A DNA stretch of 64,000 nt from Aegilops tauschii subsp. strangulata (lineage: Eukaryota > Streptophyta > Magnoliopsida > Poales > Poaceae): NCBI RefSeq assembly GCF_002575655.3, contig NC_053039.3, forward strand, positions 242,956,622 through 243,020,621. The letters run 5' to 3'. Below, piece by piece: positions 55,991 through 64,000 of the stretch. Within the stretch, counting starts at the first letter, position 1. Every line of letters begins with the position of its first letter. The position numbers and the translations under genes were made by a program. Under the pieces are notes generated by a model that saw only the letters and a program-made list of their open reading frames with translations, made no database searches and was not told where the DNA came from.

Positions 55991-56664
55991 CTATTTCTTG
56001 TCATCGATCTCTCGGGCAATGACCACAGCACGGACAGCGGCATGGGAATCGATTTCTGGGGCGATGTCCACAGGACTGACCACGACATCGGAATCGATCT
56101 CTGGGGCGATGTCCACAGGATGGACAGCGGCATCGGAATCGATCTCCGGGGCGATGCCAACAGGACGGGCCACGACATCGGAATCATCAAGGACGTCCAT
56201 CGGCACCTGCACAACCCTAACATATTAGCAAGCACATTGCAAATAATCAAAAACCACAACTATGGTAATAAGCCATTATTTTTTACCTTGTGCAGCTCAC
56301 CGGGGGATCTCATCCCTCCGGGGGCCATCTCCTCGTCCTCGATGGGGGCCATCTCCTTGCCAGGGGAATACTGCTTCTCAACGGCGACTATCTCCTCAAA
56401 CTCGGTCTTGAGCCTCACATAGGTGGCAATCAGAGTTCCTGGGGTAGGCACGGTGGGGCCCTTGCTGTTCTTCCAACTTTCGTTGAGGAGTTCGTCCGCC
56501 AACGTCCTCAACTCTTTGGCCAGTGCTTGTTCCTTGGAGTTCTTCATCTCCATGGGTTGGCCCGCCAACATGGTCAACTCGTTGGTCGGTGTTCGCTTCC
56601 TGGAGATCGCTGTCTCCAGTGGGTTGTCCGCCAGCAACTCTTTGCCTAGTGCTCCAGGATCCAT
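55991..56664 (-). CDS. Intact two-exon gene, 197 aa, with tandem 18-residue repeats
   Basis: Exon 1 is 56,664-56,287 (126 codons) and exon 2 is 56,206-55,991. They are joined by an 80-bp GT-AG intron (AAG|GTAAAA ... TGTGCAG|GTGCCG) in phase 0. Exon 1 begins MDPGALGKELLADNPLETAI and is acidic and helical, with LAKELRTLADELLNES and IATYVRLKTEFEEIVAVEKQ. Exon 2 is built of about 18-residue repeats around (V/G)(D/G)IAPEIDS(D/H)(A/V)(A/V)V and ends EIDDKK, TAG. No signal peptide or membrane segment is evident; a coiled-coil cytoplasmic or nuclear protein is plausible. Promoter and 5'-UTR layout match the gene at 24,685. The family is not recognised. The start follows an in-frame upstream stretch that is probably UTR. 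Confidence 0.65.
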
Positions 56665-57065
56665 CAATGAACTGACAAACAAAAAGCAATCAAAAGGAAA
56701 CCACAATTGCAATGAAAACGGGAAAAGAATAGGATGTGAGAATCGGTCGGTGCTTCGCAAAAAGAAGATTCTTGGAATGAAAATATAGCAGCATAATTGA
56801 TTCGCCCACCTTTCCTTCGTCGGTACAGAAGAAAAATGGCAGAAGTGAGTAGCCTGGAGTGAGGTTTTCTTCAAGAAAGGGAAGAAAGGGCTTGAACGAG
56901 CGTTCCAGTGAAATGATGGTTGCTTCGTCCAGTCCAACTTCGAGGCCACCTTACCACTGCTGGTAAAGGTGTGGGTTTTGTGATATGACGGGTCATGACG
57001 GCCACACCAGGGTGACAGGTGAGTCTCGACTGTAGCACCTCGCTGTGATTTGGTGGATGGCACGT
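56665..57065 (-). promoter_or_regulatory. Promoter and 5' UTR of the 55,991-56,664 gene (leader copy 6)
   Basis: On the minus strand: 'gacccgtcatatcacaaaac', 'ggacgaagcaaccatcattt', then 'cccttttgattg...gtcagttcattg' before the ATG. It is collinear with 24,370-24,684, including a likely 5'-UTR intron. Confidence 0.6.
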
Positions 57066-57099
57066 GGGCCCGGATGCTTTGAAATGTCCTGCATGTAGA

Positions 57100-57870
57100 T
57101 AGAGCGGCTAGTCATATAGGAGTGCTCAATATTGTGCACCGCGACCAAGGCGGAGAGGAAAACGAGAGAACTACGTAATTAATGCATGAGTTTAATTAGG
57201 GTAGTTTTGTAAAGTACGGGATACATTCCTCCAATCGCAAAATGCCTTGGTTCATGAGATTTGAGATTTGAGCCCTATAAACCGGAAGGGAGGGAGTACT
57301 GCACACGGTGTAGTCTAGTCACTTGTTGAAATCTCTAGAAAGGCAAATACTCCTTTCCGGTTTACAGGGCTATACTACTCCCTCCGTCTAGGTGTGTAAG
57401 TCATCTTACGAAAACCAAATAGTCCCAAAACACTTAGGCGCGGTGCATTAACTTCTACCTTGTTTCTTGTTTCTTGACATATCAACCAATAAGAGATGAG
57501 AGGTGTGCATGCTTTTAATGACTTGCAATGGCTAGTTCATTGCATGCAATGCTATTAATTAGCAAATAAACATTGGTGACCCCAGGAGGAAACGGTGCTA
57601 AGCGCGTGGACCTATGCAGAATGAGTATCAACCAATGGATAATGGAGTTTAATTGTTAAACAATAGCAATTTTGTCTCATGCAAGAGCCTGGCTAGTACT
57701 CCAAGGAACCGCACCACGCGAGCGTTCGCAACTGCCACGTTCGGGTTGCGCTTGGCTCTTCGCCTCTTCGAGAAGACGAACAATGATGTTACTCCTACTT
57801 CTACAGTATCGAATCCACTACTGCATGTCCGTCCACCTCGTGCGGGAGGGATAGCGTGTAGCGAAAGCTT
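57100..57870 (+). repeat. Repeat block, inverted relative to 3.25-3.79 kb
   Basis: 57,120-57,170, 57,310-57,370 and 57,660-57,860 match the minus strand of 3,735-3,790, 3,590-3,670 and 3,400-3,600. A Stowaway-like end 'actccctccgtctaggtgtg' is at 57,379. No gene is supported. Confidence 0.7.
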
Positions 57871-57882
57871 CTACTTACTGCT

Positions 57883-57952
57883 CCTGCCTTTGCGTCTATG
57901 ACAGGTGGGCCCAACAGGTGGTTGGCCCTCCTGTCATGCAGCCAAAGGCAGG
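57883..57952. repeat. Palindromic GGGCC(C) hairpin element, copy B
   Basis: Same as 4,397-4,466, with one change in the right arm (GGCCCTCCTGTCATG). Confidence 0.7.
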
Positions 57953-58796
57953 TGCAGTTAAGGCACCAGAGCTCAGTCTGCGAGGGAGAGGGCGTTGTAG
58001 TAATCAAATTTCTCGGTCTTGTACGAGTTGACGCGACACATCAAAGCACTGCACTCGATATAAGTCTTTTACACATTTCAAATGGACTACTTCGTATGTA
58101 GTCACTTGTTGCAATCTCTAAAAAGACTTATATTTGGAAACGGAGGGAGTACAACGCATGCATGCATGCCATGACTTTCCTTTTGATACTTGCATGTGTT
58201 GTTTTGATGCACCTTGCCAAATTTTGACTATAAATTTAACTAACCAAATTTTCATGCATGTCACAAAAAATTACGGGGCTGTTTGGATTGTGACTATGTT
58301 TGTCTTATGTTGCCACATTATTTTTCCCACACTTGCCACACTTGCCTAACCTGAGTTGCTCAAATTGTTAGACACACTTTGGCTTGCCTAAGGGAATCTT
58401 GCCACAATTTTTATGTCTATGACATGTGGGGTTCACTGCTAATAAAAAAATTCTTGTCTTAGGTGTGGCTAATAAAAAAGACTTATATTTAGGAACGGAG
58501 GAGTACAAAATATAAATAATAATGCATGTTGGGGCAACCCACGTTTCCGCTAATTTTAGCCGTGGGCTCGTTCACAATTTTTACGAGGGGGTGGTTGTTC
58601 ATTTAATGGAGGGACTTGTAGTACCAGACTTGAACGATACAAAGTGCGACCTGGCACACCGTAACACCACTTGGAACAAGCGGGTAGCTATCTCAAAAAA
58701 CAATCAACAACTAAAAAACCGCGACCTGGCATGTAGTAGCACACAATTTTAAACGATTGTTTTGATGGAGTGAAAAAGGAAAACTACCCCACTACG

Positions 58797-58806
58797 TATA
58801 TATAGG
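58797..58806 (+). promoter_or_regulatory. TATA box, copy B transcription unit
   Basis: TATATATAGG, intact compared with TATCTATAGG in copy A; about 30 bp before the shared leader 'gcctccgtgcttgc'. Confidence 0.6.
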
Positions 58807-59315
58807 CCGGAGCCTCCGTGCTTGCTTGCTAGGGTTGCTCTATTCACACACTCTCATCCTCTCCAGATCTAAACAAGATAGGGGTAGTAACACTGTCTTT
58901 CTCCCTTCAAAAAACACTGGCTTTCTATCCTCACCGCTGGTTACAGATCCGGACGTATCCCCCTCCGCCAGTGAAGGGGAGGAGGGGCAGCGTTTAGGCC
59001 GTCGTCGACAGTGAGGGAGGAGACCCACTGCCGGCCGCACCGTTATCTCTGGCCGAGCGCTGGCGCGGGAGGTCCTCCGATCCCTTCGTCATTGCCTGTG
59101 GGCGGATCCGGCCTCCCGCCGCCCACCTATCCACATCCCGACGACCTTCAGGTATATCTTCGTTCGAAACCGCCTTAGCTCTACTTCCCCAGCTCGCTAC
59201 GTCGTTGCATGTGCATCATTTTCTACCTCTCAGACCCTCTCGATCGGATGGTCCAACGTCACATTTTTTCTTCTATTGTTAGAGGTAAAGCTACTTCATG
59301 GAGTCGAATCTTGTC

Positions 59316-59418
59316 CTCCCTCCGTCCGAAAATACTTGTCATTGAAATGGATGTATCCAGATGTATTTTAGTTCTAGACACATCCATTTTGATGACAAGT
59401 AATTCCGGACGGAGGGAG
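59316..59418. mobile_element. Stowaway MITE, 103 bp, present only in copy B
   Basis: Ends CTCCCTCCGTCCGAAAATAC and GTAATTCCGGACGGAGGGAG. TA follows at 59,419-59,420; the left TA has become TC (59,314-59,315). Copy A preserves the empty site with a single TA at 5,861-5,862. Confidence 0.95.
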
Positions 59419-59770
59419 TACTTGGTTCAAACAAGAAATAAAGTGGGGGTGGGGGAATTTAGTATGCACATCGGACTTGGTACAAACAGGAAGGAAAGGG
59501 GGTGAAAGTAGTACAGACTGGTCATCCAACCGGTCTCTTGGTCGAAAAGGGAAATATAGGGGTAACGCTGTACACAGTGGTATGACCAGGACTAGATTTG
59601 CCACACATAGGAGTAGGTTGCTAGAGTGAACAAAAATGGGACCAACCCAGATATGTTTCTTGGATGTTTGTTTCTCGGGGCAACAAACTATGAATCACCA
59701 CTTTATGCCCCTGTTTACGCACATGGTGCTGGACTGCTGGTGCACCCACTGTCCCATGCCCTTATACCAA

Positions 59771-60252
59771 CCCAGAAAACATAGGTCTTGATGAAAATAG
59801 AGGAATAGGAAAGGAATGTAGGTATAAACCTATGGAACAGCGAACCGGAGGAAACTCTCAAGAGAATGTGTTCGGATGGACTACGAAATGTACAGATTTG
59901 TTTTTTTAGAGTAGCATGATTGGCAGTATGAGATGCTATTTGTTTATTCAGCTACATAGTGACTACTCTTGTCCTCACCTCACGTACCACACATAGGTTG
60001 ATTTTTTTATTCCGGCAACACAGCACAGCAACCTGTCTAACGCATGGCAGCGAGCGCCTGCCTCGGGCTTCCGCCCAAAAAATGAGCAGCGCATGGATGT
60101 TTCTAATCCTATGGAATCAGTACTACCAGACCAGCTTTCCTATGAAACACTATTCACCTTTCCCGTGTTCCGAACGGTTGGAAGGGAAAGAATACTGTAG
60201 GAATTGTGTTCCTACGAAAATCCTGCACCAAACCTGTGAACCGAACGCAGCC
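59771..60252. mobile_element. ~480-bp segment present only in copy B, probably a MITE
   Basis: Absent from copy A (junction near 6,222). The right end 'ctgtgaaccgaacgcagcc' resembles grass MITE ends that read GGCTGCGTTCGG on the other strand. A matching left end and a target duplication were not found, so the class is uncertain. Confidence 0.55.
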
Positions 60253-60713
60253 TTAGTTGTTCTTAATCTAATGTCCCTGGTAAAAATGAAGCCATGCCAC
60301 TGTTATAAGCCATGACAAGTTTAGCCAAATGTTTTTGCTTGTAATTGTTTGAGACTCTGACTGTTTCCTCTGTGCCTTTTTGTGCAAACAGGGATATCCA
60401 ATTCACCTAGTTGCTGTTGTGACCTTTTGGTGCACTGCACAAAACTCTTCTTAAAAGAAGTGACTTTTGTGATGTTTAACTAGAATGTCAGAATGGAACA
60501 GTTGGTTCATTTTGGTGGAACTGCACAAAGGGAGATCTGTGTTCCGATCCGCATCATCCATATTGGCGCCATAACCTTCCTTTAGGTAAGAATGATATTT
60601 AATGCATGTGTTCATCTCTATTTTCCGACTGCCATGAGAAAATAATGTTGTTTTTTACTAGTACACTTGTACTCCCTCATTGACAAAACCAATTATGAAT
60701 TAGAAGGCCAATC

Positions 60714-60893
60714 ATGTACTTGGTTTCACCAGCTGGTGAGGAGAAAGAGAAACAGAGCATGAAGAGGAAGAAGAATAAACAGTGCCAAGGCGATCTTGCT
60801 GAAGCCAGAGGCCTCAGTCGAGGCCATTCAAGGGCTCTGGCAACGACTACCTTACATGTGAGACAATCCTCCAGGGAGCCCTTCCACTTCTGA
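60714..60893 (+). CDS. Lysine-rich conserved ORF in copy B unit
   Basis: The ORF encodes 59 aa, MYLVSPAGEEKEKQSMKRKK to SSREPFHF, the counterpart of 6,650-6,847. It is two codons shorter in the lysine tract and ends earlier at TGA 60,891. The donor-like ACAT|GTGAGA is conserved. It is probably an exon of the larger unit. The family is not recognised. Confidence 0.35.
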   Translation: MYLVSPAGEEKEKQSMKRKKNKQCQGDLAEARGLSRGHSRALATTTLHVRQSSREPFHF

Positions 60894-62156
60894 TGTCTCA
60901 CTTAATTAATTAGGAGTACTTAAGTACCACTAATTTATTACTGCCTAATTTTCCTGTTGGAGTTAAACAAATCTTTAGTAGGACCCTATGCTGAATCATG
61001 TACGTGTGTATGTTTGTCTATGGAGGTGAATCATGTGGTGGAGCAGGGAGGGAATATTATTAGTGTCATGACATAATAGTGCTATTGTTTTGCATGTCAA
61101 TTTATTACCATTGGTTCAATGAGGCAATGTTCTGCGTATTGTCCATCATGAATTTGATGCTACTGTTTGAGTAATATGCTAATGTCTTCCTATCCTTTCT
61201 CACTAAGCTAATGAAGGTTTCACCTTGTTCCTACTTGTGCAAACAGGGATCATGTTGTGCCAATCATACATTTTAGTGGAACTACACAAGACAATACAAT
61301 GAACTGTATCCCAGCCAGTGCTTTAACTCTGCTGGAAGTTCTTGATAATCTTTCGATATAATCTCAGCACTGGTAAACAAGAGTGATTTCAACCATACAT
61401 TTGAAGTGCACAAAAATATATACTATTGTGTGATTCCAGTGAGTGCTTTATCATCTCTTATGGGACTACATGAATAAGCTCTTTTTCTCAGGTTGGTACG
61501 GGCCTAAGGCCTTCATCCATATTAGTTTGTTGTCATCTCTATTTGTATCGTGCTACTGTCATGAGAAACGCCTTTATCTTTGCACGTTAAAGTTTTGCAA
61601 CCTATGATAAATGGCAATGCTTTGAGTGTTGAGTTGAGCTAATTGGCACTGATTAAATAAACTAATACCTCTCTTTAAGCAAGACTACTATGTTGCTAAC
61701 TTTACCCATTAAGATAATGAGGGTGCTTCTATTTGTTAGTGTATGTTTCATCAACTAGTCCCACTATTACTGTAATCTCACTCTCTCAATATATGTGCCA
61801 ACAGGGATGCTCGATTTTGGTGGAACTACACAAAAACTTTGGGTGCTTCATTGCCTTGACAACTTCCGTCCTTTCCTGTCAGTCGCTAATCTCCGCTTGC
61901 TTTCTTCCTTTGCTGTCAGTCGCTTGGCTTATCTCGGCTTCCAGTCAAAGGAAATAGTAATTGATATGCTACCTCACACAGGTTGGTACTGGTCTTTATC
62001 CTGATTATTGTGCCTGTCATATGTATTGGTAATTGGTATTGTGCTACTGTTTGCCGATTCCATAAAGGAGTAATTTGGAGCCTGAACTCGCACGCAAATC
62101 ATTACATCGGGTGATTTCAGTAGAACTGCACAAAAAGATCAGATGGACAGGTACTT

Positions 62157-62540
62157 ATGCTGCTGCTATGTACTCCAAAGTTCACTCAGACAAGCATCGA
62201 TGTTGACAAGAAGTGCCTATATTCATTCGAGTATCAACCGATGTCAACCAATTGTCAAACTCCAAGTATTAGGAGAGTGAACGCCAAAAATATTGCATGG
62301 TGCATAGCCCAGAAAAACGCAGTCCAGTCTTTGGTCCCAACTTGTGCCTTTTGGTTATCGGCACATATGGTAGCGAACTATATGGCATGGAGTCTAAAGA
62401 TTCCAGACAAGTTGGTTGACGCGTATATTCATCTGGCACTTAATCAGTCTGCACGCCAAGGATGCTCCATTTTAGTTGAACTGCACAAAAATTTGGGTGG
62501 TTCATATTCTCAACCGCCTCCTTTCTCGTCTGCAATGTAG
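62157..62540 (+). CDS. Conserved 127-aa ORF in copy B unit
   Basis: Counterpart of 7,460-7,876. MLLLCTPKFTQTSIDVDKKC to LNQSARQGCSILVELHKNLG is shared, with one lysine codon fewer. A single A missing from the run in the core shifts the end to GSYSQPPPFSSAM. Past the shift, the frame at 62,476-62,718 (KLLKPPSARGHYLRINLQAK) is open in B but broken in A, so the true downstream frame is unclear. No family is recognised. Confidence 0.35.
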   Translation: MLLLCTPKFTQTSIDVDKKCLYSFEYQPMSTNCQTPSIRRVNAKNIAWCIAQKNAVQSLVPTCAFWLSAHMVANYMAWSLKIPDKLVDAYIHLALNQSARQGCSILVELHKNLGGSYSQPPPFSSAM

Positions 62541-64000
62541 AATTCTGGCGAGATACAGGACCAAGATGAGCCAGAAAACTACTTGGATGAAAGTAGTGGC
62601 CAAGTTGCTCAAACCTCCCTCGGCACGAGGCCACTATTTGAGGATAAACCTACAAGCAAAGTTCAGATTGTCTGTGCTGCCTCTTATGTACTCGAAAGTT
62701 TACTCGTACAAGAACTAATTTTAGCAAGAAGTACCTCCGATTGAACACCATTTACCAGTCTGTACCCTAGGTAATTAAAGTTCGTCCATGGATCATATTG
62801 GCTGTGATCTCAATCATTTGGATGCATAAACATACTGAACATGTGTATATCTGAATCTTTTTGTGAATTATGTATGAATATTGTCGTGTGATCTATCAAT
62901 CATTTGGATGCATAGATATGCTGAGCTTGTGTATATATGAATCTTTTGAGTTGTTGATAGTGAATGTTGGCTATGAATATGAACGTGTCCTGTGAACCTG
63001 AGTTTGATATGAATGTTTACCTTTTCTGTTGTATTTGTGTGTGAACTTGTTAGTATGCCTACTGTGGGGTATAAAACGCAGGTCTCTTATAAAAGTAATG
63101 TTGTGTCCAATTTATGTTTTCCCTTCTAACCACATTATATATATTTATATTTATATTATTACTATTATCGTATATTTTATAGAGACTTATATATACATTA
63201 TAAAAACATCCCACGTGTTATTAACTTATAAAAGTAAATGTTTAACGGAAGTTGGCAAGGAAAATCCTGGTTGTTTTTGACTCACAGGCAAGGAAAATCC
63301 TGGTGATTGCGTACAAAAGCTTGCGAAGATTTTAAGGACCAATTTAATAATAACGCGCTCATTTTTATTTTGAGCAATAACTCGCTAATTTCTTAATTAT
63401 ATATATATAATGTGTCTCTCCCGTTTATTCTTTGATATTAATTGCTCCTTCTAACATAACATTATATATATAACGAGCCCACCTAATACGTGTATTTCAA
63501 GGAAGTGCAAATGGGTTGGGATTTCTTAGAAAATATAAATGGGCCTGATTGACGCGAAATTATTTGTTCACCCAGCCCAGCAAATGGACTGTACATTCTA
63601 GAAAACATGGGTTAAATATATGCCACATTTTTGCATGCTGACATGTGGGCCAATAGGTCGAAGCCTACGCAGGGCGTTGTCAACTTGGTCAACAAATGAT
63701 TGTGTCATCCACAGCCATTGGATTTATATCCAACGGCCGGCATGCACCTTCAATCTCTCGTCTTCTTCCTCCAGCGTCGCCGGGACCGCCTGGTCCGGCC
63801 TCCGGTGGCTAGCGGCTCTGCTTAGCACGCATCGCTGCGAAGCGCTACCCCACCGCCGGCCAGGCTATCCCTCCACCCCTCGACACCTCCTGTTATTCTC
63901 CACAGACTACAGCCCCACGCCGCAACAGAACCAGTTATAACCCTTCTCCAGTCATTCCAGTCTGGGTGCGCTCGGCACGGTGTGGTCAACGTGGTCAACA

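Larger units (their letters stand above)
58830..62770 (+). other. Unrecognised multi-exon transcription unit, copy B
   Basis: Same organisation as copy A with an intact TATA box and one extra internal block (61,060-61,690) missing from A. That block adds further copies of the exon core ('tagtggaactacacaagac' near 61,275; 'gtgcaaacagggatcatg' near 61,238). Other cores lie near 60,515, 61,810, 62,120 and 62,470. B is therefore the more complete version of the unit. No domain is recognised. The short open stretches are listed separately. Confidence 0.45.
57870..64000 (+). repeat. Segmental duplication, copy B (runs off the window)
   Basis: Collinear with 4,390-9,840. B keeps 32-47-bp and ~640-bp stretches missing from A, and gained a Stowaway MITE (59,316-59,418) and a ~480-bp segment (59,771-60,252). 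The last ~50 bases jump to sequence matching A 10,290-10,365, implying a deletion of ~600 bp in B relative to A. Confidence 0.9.

Overview
The window looks like intergenic, transposon-dominated DNA from a large grass genome, most likely the wheat/Aegilops/barley tribe (Triticeae). The evidence is Stowaway MITEs with CTCCCTCCGT ends, Tourist-type MITEs with 3-bp TWA duplications, CACTA ends (CACTAC plus A-tract), LTR fragments with TG starts, a tRNA-derived SINE resembling wheat Au, Helitron-type 3' ends, and small host-like genes with GT-AG introns. No operons, tRNA, rRNA or CRISPR arrays were seen. Assignments rest on reading sequence and remembered families; no searches were run.

Layout. 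0-2.5 kb: a SINA-like ubiquitin-ligase pseudogene (minus) split by a solo LTR. 2.5-4.5 kb: rearranged repeat pieces around a small unrecognised gene. 4.4-9.8 kb: copy A of a ~6-kb direct segmental duplication; copy B fills 57.9-64 kb, and both carry an unrecognised multi-exon transcription unit. 9.4-21.7 kb: a large repeat system. Two CACTA-type arms (10.4-13.06 and 15.88-18.2 kb) point tail to tail around broken retrotransposons, followed by a tandem duplication with a period of ~1.6 kb. 22.2-23.8 kb: an F-box/LRR/FBD pseudogene (minus). 24.3-25.5 kb: a small gene (plus) converging on a third, diverged copy (C) of the multi-exon unit (26-27.9 kb, minus). 28-36 kb: MITEs, promoter fragments, a Helitron-like end, a decayed small gene with three stops, tandem repeats and a SINE. 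36.7-48.5 kb: a long inverted repeat enclosing a gene with duplicated exons and a CACTA element. 48.9-57 kb: a second Helitron-like copy, MITEs, two decayed small genes and one intact two-exon gene (55,991-56,664, minus).

How the parts relate. The genes do not form a pathway. What links them is shared DNA. One promoter/5'-leader sequence occurs six times and heads two related genes. Another promoter-like block lies near three different gene starts. The multi-exon unit occurs three times. Most host-like genes are broken by a LTR insertion, stops or frameshifts; all six simple nonsense codons found in open frames are TAG or TGA. The best intact coding candidates are the gene at 55,991-56,664 and, less surely, the ORF at 4,120-4,521.
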